This document shows positions 55,514 to 64,000 of a DNA stretch of 64,000 nt, piece after piece (the stretch's first letter is position 1; each line of letters starts with the position of its first letter). The DNA comes from an uncultured Prevotella sp. (GTDB lineage: Bacteria; Bacteroidota; Bacteroidia; Bacteroidales; Bacteroidaceae). Made by a program: the position numbers and the translations under genes. The notes below the pieces were generated by a model. It was not told where the DNA came from. It searched no databases and saw only the letters and a list, made by a program, of their open reading frames with translations. The stretch covers positions 62,001 through 126,000 of the forward strand of contig CAMJDL010000003.1 in NCBI GenBank assembly GCA_946404405.1. The letters run 5' to 3'.

Positions 55514-56179
55514 ATGGATTATGTTATCATCGTAGCCGGAGGAAAGGGGCTCCGCATGGGAAGCGACATTCCTAAACAGTTTCTGCCCATTGGTGGAAAA
55601 CCTGTGCTGATGCGGACGTTGGAACGTTTTCGCGAGTATTCCCCTACCCTCCAGATTATCCTTGTGTTGCCAGAAGCCCAACAGGACTACTGGCACCAAC
55701 TATGCAAAGAATACCGTTTCGACGTGGATTATCAGTTGGCCAACGGTGGCGAGACACGTTTCCACAGCGTCCAGCATGGTCTATCGCTGATACCTGACGA
55801 TGCTGAAGGTGTCGTGGGTGTGCACGATGGTGTGCGCCCTTTCCCCAGCATCGATGTCATCCGCAACTGCTACGAAATGGCACGGACGAAGAAAGCCGTC
55901 ATCCCCGTTATTCCTGTGGTAGAGACAGTGCGCCACCTGAAAGGCGAGACGTCCGAAACGGTTCCACGCAACGACTATCGTCTGGTACAGACACCACAGA
56001 CTTTCGACATCCAACTGCTAAAGGCTGCTAACCGTCAGCCCTATAACGACGGTTTTACGGATGATGCCAGCGTGGTCGAAGCTTTTGGTTTCAACATCAC
56101 CCTCGTCGAAGGCAATCGTGAGAACATCAAGATTACGACACCTTACGATCTCAAAATAGCTGAAGTACTTATAAGATGA
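55514..56179 (+). CDS. ispD: 2-C-methyl-D-erythritol 4-phosphate cytidylyltransferase
   Basis: 221 residues. The N-terminal CTP-binding motif [25 protein letters not shown] and the downstream [36 protein letters not shown] and [11 protein letters not shown] fit IspD. It makes CDP-methylerythritol in the MEP isoprenoid pathway. It overlaps recG by 4 bases (ATGA). Confidence 0.95.
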   Translation: MDYVIIVAGGKGLRMGSDIPKQFLPIGGKPVLMRTLERFREYSPTLQIILVLPEAQQDYWHQLCKEYRFDVDYQLANGGETRFHSVQHGLSLIPDDAEGVVGVHDGVRPFPSIDVIRNCYEMARTKKAVIPVIPVVETVRHLKGETSETVPRNDYRLVQTPQTFDIQLLKAANRQPYNDGFTDDASVVEAFGFNITLVEGNRENIKITTPYDLKIAEVLIR

Positions 56180-58278
56180 CGCCACTGCTGCAACAAGACA
56201 TACAGTACCTTCCTGGGGTTGGCCCTTCGAGGAAGAAGATGCTCAACGAAGAGTTGGGCATTTTGACGTATGGCGACTTGTTGCTGTATTATCCCTATAA
56301 ACACGTCGATCGCAGCCGTTTATATAGCATCGGCGAACTGAATGGTGACATGCCGTTTGTACAGGTCAAAGGCCACATTTTGAGTTTCGAGACCTTTAAG
56401 ATGAGTGCCCGCAAGGAACGTGTCGTAGCGCACTTTACGGATGGTAGCGGCAGGGTCATGGACCTCACCTGGTTCAATGGCGGCAAATATGCCAAACAGA
56501 ACTACGCTATTGGCAAGGAGTATATCGTCTTCGGACGTCCTAACGTCTATAACGGACGCATCAACGTTACCCATCCTGACATCGATGCAGCTGATAAGTT
56601 GGAGTTGTCAGCAATGGGTATGCAACCTTACTATAATACCACAGAAAAAATGAAGAAGGTTGGCATGAACTCCCGTTCAGTAGAGCGTTTGGTAAAAACT
56701 CTCCTCGACGCGCTGAAAGAGTCATTGCCTGAAACACTTCCTGACTTCATCACGCAGAAGCTGCATCTTATGTCGCGCGATGAAGCCCTGCGCAAGATTC
56801 ACTATCCTCAGAATGCCAAAGAATTAGAGCGTGCCCGTACCCGATTGAAGTTTGAAGAACTGTTCTATGTCCAGCTAAATATATTAAGGTATGCCAGCGA
56901 CCAGCGTCGCAAATTTCGTGGCTACATTTTCTCTAAGGTCGGCGACAATTTCAACAACTTTTATCGGGACAATCTACCCTTCCCATTGACAGAAGCCCAG
57001 AAACGTGTTATTCGCGAAATTCGCAAGGACATGGGCAGTGGTCGGCAGATGAACCGTTTGTTGCAAGGCGATGTGGGTAGCGGTAAAACCTTAGTAGCCC
57101 TCATGTCGATGCTTATCGCATTGGATAATGGCTATCAGGCCTGTATCATGGCCCCTACGGAAATCTTGGCCGAACAGCATCTGCAGACCATCATGGCCTT
57201 CCTGCACGATATGGACATACGTGTGGCGCTACTGACGGGTATTGTGAAAGGCAAGAAGAGACAAGAAATACTCGATGGCCTCTTGGATGGCACCGTCCAG
57301 ATTCTTGTGGGTACCCATGCCGTTATCGAAGATACCGTACAATTTGCCCGTTTAGGTATGGTGGTGGTTGACGAACAGCATCGTTTTGGTGTAGCCCAGC
57401 GAGCCAAGCTATGGAGCAAGAGCGTTAATCCGCCCCACGTGCTGGTCATGACGGCAACACCTATTCCCCGTACTTTGGCTATGACCCTTTATGGTGATCT
57501 TGACGTCAGCGTTATCGACGAATTACCACCAGGTAGAAAACCTGTTGTCACCCAGCATGTCTACGACCGCTCGTTGCCGTCACTATACGACAGCATACGC
57601 AATCAGATACGTCAAGGTAGGCAGGTATATATCGTCTTCCCCCTGATTGAGGAAAGCGAAAAGATAGACTTGAAAAACCTCGAGGATGGCTTTGAAGTAC
57701 TACGTCAGGTCTTCCCTGAGTTCCGCCTTAGTAAGGTTCATGGCAAGATGAAACCCTCGGACAAAGAAGAGGAAATGCGAAAGTTCGTCAGCGGAGAGAC
57801 ACAAATTCTCGTTGCCACCACTGTTATTGAGGTGGGCGTTAACGTGCCTAATGCCTCCGTGATGGTCATTCTCGATGCCCAGCGCTTCGGTCTTTCTCAA
57901 CTCCATCAGCTCAGAGGACGCGTAGGTCGTGGTGCCGACCAGTCGTACTGCATTCTCGTCACGAATGTCAAACTCGCTGAAGATACCCGCAAGCGTATTG
58001 ACATCATGTGCGAAACCAACGACGGCTTCCGCATTGCCGAAGCCGACCTCAAGCTAAGAGGTCCTGGTGACTTGGAAGGAACCCAACAGAGTGGTATGGC
58101 TTTCGACCTCAAGATTGCCGATATTGCACGAGACGGACAATTGGTACAGATGGCACGCGACGAAGCCCAACAGATTATCGACGACGATCCTACTTGCGAG
58201 AAAGAGCGCTACGCTATTCTATGGCGTAGACTTAAGGAAATCCGCAAAACAAATATCAATTGGGGTGCAATCTCTTGA
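56176..58278 (+). CDS. recG: ATP-dependent DNA helicase RecG
   Basis: 700 residues. A wedge/OB domain (residues about 60-160) precedes the helicase motifs: [11 protein letters not shown] (I), [11 protein letters not shown] (Ia), VVDEQHRFG (II, DEQH variant normal for RecG), MTATPIPRT (III) and QLRGRVGRG (VI). It regresses stalled forks and Holliday junctions. Last gene of the operon from pdxJ. Confidence 0.96.
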   Translation: MTPLLQQDIQYLPGVGPSRKKMLNEELGILTYGDLLLYYPYKHVDRSRLYSIGELNGDMPFVQVKGHILSFETFKMSARKERVVAHFTDGSGRVMDLTWFNGGKYAKQNYAIGKEYIVFGRPNVYNGRINVTHPDIDAADKLELSAMGMQPYYNTTEKMKKVGMNSRSVERLVKTLLDALKESLPETLPDFITQKLHLMSRDEALRKIHYPQNAKELERARTRLKFEELFYVQLNILRYASDQRRKFRGYIFSKVGDNFNNFYRDNLPFPLTEAQKRVIREIRKDMGSGRQMNRLLQGDVGSGKTLVALMSMLIALDNGYQACIMAPTEILAEQHLQTIMAFLHDMDIRVALLTGIVKGKKRQEILDGLLDGTVQILVGTHAVIEDTVQFARLGMVVVDEQHRFGVAQRAKLWSKSVNPPHVLVMTATPIPRTLAMTLYGDLDVSVIDELPPGRKPVVTQHVYDRSLPSLYDSIRNQIRQGRQVYIVFPLIEESEKIDLKNLEDGFEVLRQVFPEFRLSKVHGKMKPSDKEEEMRKFVSGETQILVATTVIEVGVNVPNASVMVILDAQRFGLSQLHQLRGRVGRGADQSYCILVTNVKLAEDTRKRIDIMCETNDGFRIAEADLKLRGPGDLEGTQQSGMAFDLKIADIARDGQLVQMARDEAQQIIDDDPTCEKERYAILWRRLKEIRKTNINWGAIS

Positions 58279-58362
58279 CCTTCATCAAGCGTTTAAGTGT
58301 TAAAACACACAAATAAAACTTAAACTATTGCTGATTTTCTACCTTAATTAAATAATAATTAC

Positions 58363-58370
58363 TACCTTTG
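58363..58370 (+). promoter_or_regulatory. -7 promoter box of the M23/LysM gene
   Basis: TACCTTTG, 59 bases before the ATG at 58430, in the 151-base gap after recG. Confidence 0.65.
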
Positions 58371-58429
58371 CAACGTTTTATTACCGTAAAGCAAGTATTG
58401 CGGACATAACCGAACAAAATTAAATTGTA

Positions 58430-59365
58430 ATGAAAATAGTAACAAAAATTGCATTTCTGGCTTTAGCAACGATGAGTTCTCTCCCGATGATGGGACAAGA
58501 CTTGTTGGCACGTCAGGCACCTATTGACAGAAAAATGAAGGCTGTAGACAGCGTTGCTCTGCAGCATATTATCTACACCGAGAACTATGATTCACCAGCC
58601 GAAGACCTCTATGAGGACTGGAACAATAAATATGCCCATCGTGAGACGGCACTACCCGATTCTTTCCGTATTTCGCTGAAAGATTTCTGCATGCCTACAG
58701 ACAGCCGTCTGATAACCTCGAACTTCGGTTCTCGCTGGGGACGCCAGCACAAGGGCCTTGACATCAAGGTTTATATTGGCGATACCATCCGTGCCGCATT
58801 CCCTGGTAAGGTGCGCGTTGTACGCTACGAGGGTCGTGGCTACGGCAAATATGTGGTCATCCGCCACTACAACGGCTTGGAGACTATCTATGGTCACATG
58901 TCAAAGCAGCTCGTCACAGAAGATCAGGAAGTTCGTGCCGGTGATCCTATCGGACTTGGTGGTAACACGGGTCGTAGCACAGGTTCACACCTGCACTTTG
59001 AGACACGTCTCTGTGGTGTAGCCCTTAATCCCGCCTTGATGTTTGACTTCCGTAATCAGGATGTGGTTGATGACTATTATGTATTCCACAAATCTTCCTA
59101 TCAGCGTGAGTCTACTGTAGCTACTCGTCTGCGTGGTGTTGGCGGAGGAAGCATCAGTGCAGATGCTAATGAGGATGTAGAATTGGCAACAGCTGCCCCT
59201 GCAGCCAACTATTCTCAGGAGTCTCGTTTCCATAAGGTCAAGAAAGGTGAAACTATTTATTCTATCGCTAAGCGTCGTGGAACAACGGTTGATGCCATCA
59301 TGAAGTTGAACCACTTAAAGAAGAATACTAAGCTGAAGACTGGTCAGATTCTGAAATATAACTAA
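58430..59365 (+). CDS. M23 peptidase with C-terminal LysM domain
   Basis: 311 residues. A signal peptide (ending LPMMGQ) precedes an M23 (LytM) domain (about 90-205) with zinc ligands in QHKGLDIK and SHLHFE. A LysM module follows (HKVKKGETIYSIAKRRGTTVDAIMKLNHLKKNTKLKTGQIL, about 265-311). It likely cuts or helps control cutting of peptidoglycan cross-bridges during growth. The second, convergent M23 gene at 59415 may be a functional partner. Confidence 0.9.
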   Translation: MKIVTKIAFLALATMSSLPMMGQDLLARQAPIDRKMKAVDSVALQHIIYTENYDSPAEDLYEDWNNKYAHRETALPDSFRISLKDFCMPTDSRLITSNFGSRWGRQHKGLDIKVYIGDTIRAAFPGKVRVVRYEGRGYGKYVVIRHYNGLETIYGHMSKQLVTEDQEVRAGDPIGLGGNTGRSTGSHLHFETRLCGVALNPALMFDFRNQDVVDDYYVFHKSSYQRESTVATRLRGVGGGSISADANEDVELATAAPAANYSQESRFHKVKKGETIYSIAKRRGTTVDAIMKLNHLKKNTKLKTGQILKYN

Positions 59366-59386
59366 ATCGTCAAATATTGTCAAAAA

Positions 59387-59422
59387 AGAAATAAGAGGAT
59401 GCTGCAACATCCTCTTATTTCT
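59387..59422. terminator. Bidirectional terminator between the two M23 genes
   Basis: A 15-bp perfect stem, AGAAATAAGAGGATG (59387-59401) against CATCCTCTTATTTCT (59408-59422), with T-tracts both ways. The last codons of the minus-strand gene lie inside it. Confidence 0.92.
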
Positions 59423-60101
59423 TTCTATTCTTGTTATTTTTATTCTTCTTACTCTTCTGAGTCTTTTTATTGCTTTTCTTGCCTTTCTTAGCTTTCTTCG
59501 TCTTCGTTTTCTTGCTCGACTTTGCTTTGTCCGTCTTAGCATACTTAGCTATAAGGCCATCTTTCGTGTTTTGGAAAGCATCCATACGAAGCTGATGGGT
59601 TGCATGATCGAAGAAGCGGTTAGAGTTGACATGTTGCCCATTGACACGTGTTTCGAAGTGCAGATGTTCAGTTGTAGCACGGCCCGTACGACCTGTCAAC
59701 GCAATAACGTCACCAGCCTTCACACGGTCACCCTCCTTGACCAGATTCTTGGAGTTATGACTATAATAGGTTTCGAGACCGTTGGCATGCTTGATGCGTA
59801 TTAGATTGCCGTAGCCATAATATGTACCTGAGAATACGACTTCGCCATCGAATGCCGCCAGTATATTGTCGTTGGGTTTTGTCTTCAGGTCCGTACCTGA
59901 ATGTGTACGTCCGCCACGGGCACCATAAGGACTGATGACCTTAGCGCCTGGCAACGGATAACACCAATTCTTGCTGTTAGCTGTTAGCAATTGGCTATTG
60001 GCATTATCATACCTAACGCTATCTCTGGTTTGGGCACATGAAGAGAGCGTTAATAACCAAAAACCAATGGCTAATAGTCCAAAGCTAAACGTCCTCTTCA
60101 T
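59415..60101 (-). CDS. M23 peptidase lipoprotein with Lys-rich tail
   Basis: 228 residues from ATG 60101, overlapping the 3' end of obgE by 17 bases. The lipoprotein signal [18 protein letters not shown] is encoded by a period-7 repeat, and a second such repeat encodes [13 protein letters not shown] just after it. The M23 domain has zinc ligands in HSGTDLK and EHLHFE. The last 35 residues are almost all Lys, Asn, Ser and Thr ([17 protein letters not shown]), perhaps to bind wall polymers. The tail is partly coded by the terminator stem. Confidence 0.88.
   Translation of the reverse strand: MKRTFSFGLLAIGFWLLTLSSCAQTRDSVRYDNANSQLLTANSKNWCYPLPGAKVISPYGARGGRTHSGTDLKTKPNDNILAAFDGEVVFSGTYYGYGNLIRIKHANGLETYYSHNSKNLVKEGDRVKAGDVIALTGRTGRATTEHLHFETRVNGQHVNSNRFFDHATHQLRMDAFQNTKDGLIAKYAKTDKAKSSKKTKTKKAKKGKKSNKKTQKSKKNKNNKNRKK
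59973..60007. repeat. Period-7 array (GCTGTTA/GCTATTG) inside the M23 lipoprotein gene
   Basis: Units GCTGTTA, GCTGTTA, GCAATTG, GCTATTG, GCATTAT. Encodes [11 protein letters not shown] before the peptidase domain. Confidence 0.8.
60048..60089. repeat. Period-7 array encoding a lipoprotein signal
   Basis: Units CGTTAAT, AACCAAA, AACCAAT, GGCTAAT, AGTCCAA, AGCTAAA (plus strand). On the minus strand it encodes [11 protein letters not shown]. It starts within the obgE stop codon region. Confidence 0.75.
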
Positions 60102-61254
60102 ATTCAAAGTCGTCAAGTTCTTCGAAATCTTCAACATCAGCCTCATCGATATATTCAATATCCTCGTCTTCGCCTTCGTCAGCCAGTTCGTCAGCAAAGC
60201 GTGTCATATCTTTATCACGATGTACCAGCGTATCCTCAGCCATGACGGAAGCCAACTTGTTGCTCTCTGCATTCAGCTCTCGCCACAGCACGTCCTTCAG
60301 TTCGTCAAGTCCTTTATTAGCGACAGCAGAAATAAACACACAAGGCAAATCCTGGGGCAGCGTTTCACGCAACATCTCAATGAGCTCATCGTCCAGCATG
60401 TCGCTCTTGGTGATGGCGAGCACACGGTGTTTCGACAGCATCTCGGGGTTAAACTGCTGCAACTCATTAAGAAGGATCTCGTATTCACGCTTGATATCGT
60501 CTGTATCACCAGGCACCATAAAAAGCAACAATGAATTACGCTCGATATGGCGCAGGAAACGTAAACCAAGGCCCTTGCCCTCAGAGGCGCCCTCAATAAT
60601 ACCAGGGATATCGGCCATCACAAACGATTTGTTATCACGATAGCCCACAATACCCAATGAAGGTTCCATCGTGGTAAAGGGATAGTTGGCTATCTTTGGA
60701 CGCGCATTTGACAGCGAAGACAACAGCGTTGACTTGCCTGCATTTGGAAAGCCTACCAGTCCGACGTCAGCCAACAGTTTCAACTCCAAAATGATGGTCA
60801 TTTCCTGCATCGGCTCACCTGGTTGTGCATAGCGTGGCGCTTGATTGGTGGCCGTACGGAATTGGAAGTTACCCAGTCCGCCACGTCCGCCCTTCAGCAA
60901 TACAATTTCCTGTCCGTCGTAGGTGACGTCACAGACATATTTACCCGTCTCAGCATTGTAGACCACCGTACCACATGGTACATCGATATAGATGTCCTTG
61001 CCATCCGTGCCATGACACTTGTCCTTGCCACCATTTCCGCCATGTTCTGCAAAGATATGGCGTTCGTAGCGCAGGTGCAATAGTGTCCAGTAGTTATGGT
61101 TGCCACGCAGGATGATGCTACCACCCTTGCCACCGTCGCCTCCATCGGGACCACCGTTGGGGTTGTACTTCACATGGCGCAGATGCATAGACCCGCGTCC
61201 GCCCTTACCTGAGCGGCACATAATCTTGACGTAATCTACAAAGTTGCTCTCCAT
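60085..61254 (-). CDS. obgE: GTPase Obg
   Basis: 389 residues. The glycine-rich Obg fold ([34 protein letters not shown]) precedes a G domain with G1 [10 protein letters not shown]3 DIPGI, G4 TKSD. It ends in an acidic tail ([28 protein letters not shown]). Involved in ribosome assembly and stringent response. Its ATG shares a base with the adk stop (TAATG). Confidence 0.96.
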   Translation of the reverse strand: MESNFVDYVKIMCRSGKGGRGSMHLRHVKYNPNGGPDGGDGGKGGSIILRGNHNYWTLLHLRYERHIFAEHGGNGGKDKCHGTDGKDIYIDVPCGTVVYNAETGKYVCDVTYDGQEIVLLKGGRGGLGNFQFRTATNQAPRYAQPGEPMQEMTIILELKLLADVGLVGFPNAGKSTLLSSLSNARPKIANYPFTTMEPSLGIVGYRDNKSFVMADIPGIIEGASEGKGLGLRFLRHIERNSLLLFMVPGDTDDIKREYEILLNELQQFNPEMLSKHRVLAITKSDMLDDELIEMLRETLPQDLPCVFISAVANKGLDELKDVLWRELNAESNKLASVMAEDTLVHRDKDMTRFADELADEGEDEDIEYIDEADVEDFEELDDFEYEEDV

Positions 61255-61826
61255 TACAAATTATCGATTACCTTTTGAATGTCAGCGAAGATTCGCTCAA
61301 ATGTGCCCAGGCCATCAATGTGGTGATGCAAGCCTTCTTGCTTATACCACTCAATGAGCGGCTGAGTCTGCGAATGATATACTACCAGGCGCTTCTTAAT
61401 AGTCTCTTCGTTGTCATCGGCACGACCGCTCTGCTGTCCGCGCAGGATGAGGCGCTTCATCAACTCGTCTTCAGGCACGTCCAACTCTATCATGGCAGCC
61501 ACCTTATCGCCACGTTCGTTCAGCATGGCTTTCAAGGCTTCGGCCTGTGGAATGGTACGGGGGAAGCCATCAAAGATGACACCCTTGTGACCACGTCCGA
61601 ACTCATCGTATTTCTTAGCCAGAATGCTTACCATCAGGTCGTCGGGTATCAACTGACCATTATCGATAAAGCCCTGTGCCGTCTTACCAAGCTCAGTACC
61701 ATTCTTGATTTCATTACGCAGCACGTCACCAGTCGAGATATGTCCCAAACCGTAGTGTTCTATCAACAAATCGCTCTGCGTTCCCTTGCCTGAGCCTGGA
61801 GCGCCAAAAATTACAATGTTCTTCAT
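61254..61826 (-). CDS. adk: Adenylate kinase
   Basis: 190 residues from ATG 61826 ([21 protein letters not shown]). P-loop [12 protein letters not shown]-binding [12 protein letters not shown] and [16 protein letters not shown], and the short lid ([19 protein letters not shown]) of the bacterial short form. An open frame continues 43 codons upstream but that sequence is not family-like. Downstream of hpt in the same orientation, with a 174-base gap holding a period-8 repeat next to the hpt stop. Confidence 0.95.
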   Translation of the reverse strand: MKNIVIFGAPGSGKGTQSDLLIEHYGLGHISTGDVLRNEIKNGTELGKTAQGFIDNGQLIPDDLMVSILAKKYDEFGRGHKGVIFDGFPRTIPQAEALKAMLNERGDKVAAMIELDVPEDELMKRLILRGQQSGRADDNEETIKKRLVVYHSQTQPLIEWYKQEGLHHHIDGLGTFERIFADIQKVIDNL

Positions 61827-61967
61827 TTGAATACGTTGTTCTTGTTTATCCTGTATAATTTTAGTCTCTTTGCCTTTATACCATAAGTCTGTCATAAGGT
61901 CACTCTTACGGGTCTCCACATCACTTGGCACGTGGGGTAGTTTAATCTGTCGCATAGTTCCTTAATT

Positions 61968-62007
61968 ATTTCAACATTTCGATAATTCGTTATTTCGACA
62001 TTATTCA
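61968..62007. repeat. Period-8 satellite at the hpt 3' end
   Basis: Units ATTTCAAC, ATTTCGAT, AATTCGTT, ATTTCGAC, ATTATTCA. It runs across the hpt stop codon (62001-62003). Confidence 0.75.
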
Positions 62008-62537
62008 ACCAAAGTATAGATTTCTTTTAGTCCACGCCCCAGCTGGTCGTAGTCCAATCCATAGCCCACGATAAAGTCGTTGGGAATAGAGAAGGCTGCA
62101 TACTCTATATCAAGAGGCTCCTCCAGTTTGTCAGGTTTCACGAAGAGTGTGCAGATATGGATGGATGCCGGACGACGAACACCCAGCGAATCCAACATCT
62201 GACGCATTGTACGTCCCGTGTCTACGATATCCTCAACAATAATGACGGTACGACCTGAGATGTCTTCGTTCAGTCCCATAACCTCTTTTACCTTACCTGT
62301 CGAAAGGATGCCCTCATACGAGGCCAGCTTAACAAATGAAATCTCGCAGGGGATAGTGATTTCACGTAACAAGTCGGCAGCAAAGATAAACGAACCATTC
62401 AGTACGCCTATCAACAATGGGTTCTTGCCCTCCATATCCTTGCTGATTTGCTGGGCCAACTCTTTCACACGTTGTTTGATTTGCTCTTCCGTTATAGAAG
62501 TTTCAAACGTTTTGTCTTTGATTTTGACGATACTCAT
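62001..62537 (-). CDS. hpt: Hypoxanthine phosphoribosyltransferase
   Basis: 178 residues from ATG 62537 (MSIVKIKDKTFETSITEEQI). The PRPP motif VIIVEDIVDTGRTM and NPLLIGVLNGSFIFAADLLR, VGYGLDYDQLGRGLKEIY are typical. It salvages hypoxanthine (and guanine) to nucleotides. Promoter -7 box at 62561-62568. Confidence 0.94.
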   Translation of the reverse strand: MSIVKIKDKTFETSITEEQIKQRVKELAQQISKDMEGKNPLLIGVLNGSFIFAADLLREITIPCEISFVKLASYEGILSTGKVKEVMGLNEDISGRTVIIVEDIVDTGRTMRQMLDSLGVRRPASIHICTLFVKPDKLEEPLDIEYAAFSIPNDFIVGYGLDYDQLGRGLKEIYTLVE

Positions 62538-62560
62538 GCTTGAAAATATGAAATTTGATG

Positions 62561-62619
62561 CAAAATTACTAAAAATTTGGCAAATATAGTGCATTATTAG
62601 CATATTTTTCGTATTTTTG
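62561..62619. promoter_or_regulatory. Divergent promoters of hpt and nnr
   Basis: Minus-strand TAATTTTG at 62561-62568 for hpt and plus-strand TATTTTTG at 62612-62619 for nnr. The nnr start codon is only 10 bases after its box, implying a nearly leaderless message. Confidence 0.6.
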
Positions 62620-62628
62620 CATTCGCAA

Positions 62629-64000
62629 ATGAAGATATTCACTACTGCTCAGATTCATGAGCTCGATAAGTTTACCATCGAACATGAGCCAATAGCAAGC
62701 CTCAACTTGATGGAACGTGCGGCACGTGTTTTGACACAGGCCGTCGTTCAGGAATGGCCTGCCACTATGCCAGTCGTCGTCTTTGCCGGTCCTGGCAATA
62801 ATGGTGGGGACGCTTTGGCTATGGCCCGTATGATGAGTGATCAGAACTATCAGGTGAGTGTCTATCTTTTCAATATCAGCGGACAATTGTCGTCTGATTG
62901 TGCAGCCAACAAGCAACGTCTGCAAGATGCCAAACGGCTGAAGAATTTTGTCGAGGTAAGTACAGAGTTTGACCCTCCGATTCTCGACAGCAACACGTTG
63001 GTCATTGACGGTCTTTTCGGATCAGGTCTCAACAAGCCTTTAGCAGGTGGTTTCGCCTCGCTCGTCAAGTACATCAATGCATCACAAGCCAAGGTTGTCA
63101 GCATTGATGTACCATCTGGCTTAATGACGGAGGACAACACCTATAACGTTCGGGCCAACATTATCCGAGCCAACACGACACTTACCCTCCAACAGCCCAA
63201 ACTTTCCTTCCTCTTCCCCGAAAACCAGCAATTTGTTGGCCGTATACGTGTGCTCGACATCAAGTTGAGCAAAGAGGGAATAGCGAAGATAGAGGCACCC
63301 TTCACAATTGTTGAGGAAAGTGATGTACGTGCATGCCTACTCGATCGTTCACCTTTTGCCCATAAGGGACAGATGGGAACAGCCTTGGTAATAGCTGGCA
63401 GCTATGGCATGGCAGGTGCAGCTGTATTGGCCTCAAAGGCTTGTATGCGTTCGGGAGCTGGCAAGGTGGTTGTCAATACGCCTCGACGTAACATCCCTAT
63501 TCTGCAGGCCTCAGTACCGGAAGCCATCGTACAAGCAGGTAGCGAAGAGACTATCTTCGCCGAGACTGTCGATACAGAAGACTTTAAGGCTGTTGGTATC
63601 GGTCCAGGCTTAGGGCAAAGCGAGCAGACTGCTATTGCCTTGATAGCCCAATTACGTCGCACCCAATGCCCATTAGTGGTTGACGCTGATGCGCTCAACA
63701 TTCTGGCCAATCATCGTGCATGGTTACAGCAGTTACCTAAGGGCATTATCATGACCCCCCACCCCAAGGAACTCGACCGTCTGGAGGGACATTCTACTGA
63801 TACCTACGAGCGACTGACCAAGGCACGAAATTTGGCCGAACGTCTGAAAGGATATGTCATTTTAAAAAGTCATTATACAGCTATTTGCTGTCCTGATGGA
63901 CACATTATGTTCAACTCCACAGGCAATGCTGGTATGGCAACGGCAGGTAGTGGCGATGTACTGACAGGCATTCTGACGGGTCTGCTGGCACGAGGATATA
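62629..64000 (+). CDS. nnr: Bifunctional NAD(P)H-hydrate epimerase/dehydratase, partial
   Basis: 457 codons are visible and the 3' end is outside the window. The N-terminal epimerase domain (MKIFTTAQIHELDKFTIEHE; FAGPGNNGGDALAMARMM; IDVPSGLMTED) occupies about residues 1-220. The dehydratase domain follows, with HKGQMGTALVIAGSYGMAGAAVLASKA, GIGPGLGQS, VVDADALNIL, TPHPKELDRL and the ATP-site GNAGMATAGSGDVLTGIL. It repairs hydrated NADH and NADPH. Confidence 0.95.
   Translation, partial: MKIFTTAQIHELDKFTIEHEPIASLNLMERAARVLTQAVVQEWPATMPVVVFAGPGNNGGDALAMARMMSDQNYQVSVYLFNISGQLSSDCAANKQRLQDAKRLKNFVEVSTEFDPPILDSNTLVIDGLFGSGLNKPLAGGFASLVKYINASQAKVVSIDVPSGLMTEDNTYNVRANIIRANTTLTLQQPKLSFLFPENQQFVGRIRVLDIKLSKEGIAKIEAPFTIVEESDVRACLLDRSPFAHKGQMGTALVIAGSYGMAGAAVLASKACMRSGAGKVVVNTPRRNIPILQASVPEAIVQAGSEETIFAETVDTEDFKAVGIGPGLGQSEQTAIALIAQLRRTQCPLVVDADALNILANHRAWLQQLPKGIIMTPHPKELDRLEGHSTDTYERLTKARNLAERLKGYVILKSHYTAICCPDGHIMFNSTGNAGMATAGSGDVLTGILTGLLARGY

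Noticed and set aside
61827..61955. 43-codon N-terminal extension of adenylate kinase
   Set aside because: The family starts at [16 protein letters not shown]; the extension has no similarity to it that I can see. A separate short peptide cannot be excluded.

Overview
The window looks like a chromosome segment of a Prevotella-type member of the Bacteroidales, probably a plant-fibre degrader. Three things point there. At least twenty start regions carry the Bacteroidetes -7 box TAnnTTTG, a few with an upstream TTTG, and no Shine-Dalgarno pattern is evident. The type IX secretion genes sprA and porT are present, together with two secreted proteins ending in a Prevotella-style C-terminal sorting signal. 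The enzymes for xylan, galactan and alpha-glucan breakdown fit the same lifestyle. No phage, transposase, CRISPR array or rRNA operon was seen. The only tRNA is tRNA-Leu(TAA).

Layout. 1-8.3 kb: a hemicellulose cluster, with a partial acetyl-xylan-esterase-like gene on the minus strand, then esterase, GH3, esterase and GH3 on the plus strand. 8.4-16.3 kb (minus): fucose isomerase, a DUF805 protein, and a four-gene operon ending in pullulanase. 16.8-17.9 kb: a rhodanese/metallo-beta-lactamase fusion, preceded by an unusual 460-base gap. 17.9-29.3 kb (minus): tRNA-Leu, a lipoprotein, argH, an SRPBCC protein, pyrE, the giant sprA, ruvA. 29.5-35.6 kb: DAP dehydrogenase, an MscS channel, ferredoxin, porT, a 5'-nucleotidase split over two genes, rplS. 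35.7-42.8 kb: a stand-alone AICAR transformylase, two small proteins, GH53 galactanase, a HAD hydrolase, a large sorted surface protein and a TPR/HTH membrane regulator. 43-51 kb (minus): a MacAB/TolC-like efflux operon and a GntR-controlled ABC transporter. 51.4-64 kb: a TPR histidine kinase, then housekeeping genes nadK, pdxJ, a DJ-1 protein, ispD, recG, two M23 peptidases, obgE, adk, hpt and the start of nnr.

How the genes work together. Esterases, beta-xylosidase/glucosidase, galactanase and pullulanase would release sugars at the cell surface. SprA and PorT belong to the machinery that exports CTD-tagged proteins such as the galactanase. Two TPR-bearing membrane regulators and two ABC efflux systems suggest envelope or stress sensing.

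The least explained content is repetitive. Short degenerate satellites with unit lengths of 7 (thirteen seen), 8 (two) and 9 (two) lie in gaps, across start and stop codons, and inside genes. Several 7-mer arrays sit directly upstream of -7 boxes with the pyrimidine-rich strand as the non-template strand. Others encode lipoprotein signal peptides. Separately, three intergenic regions carry arrays of three or four near-palindromic 21-22 bp units, each locus with its own sequence. I do not recognise a described function for either class.
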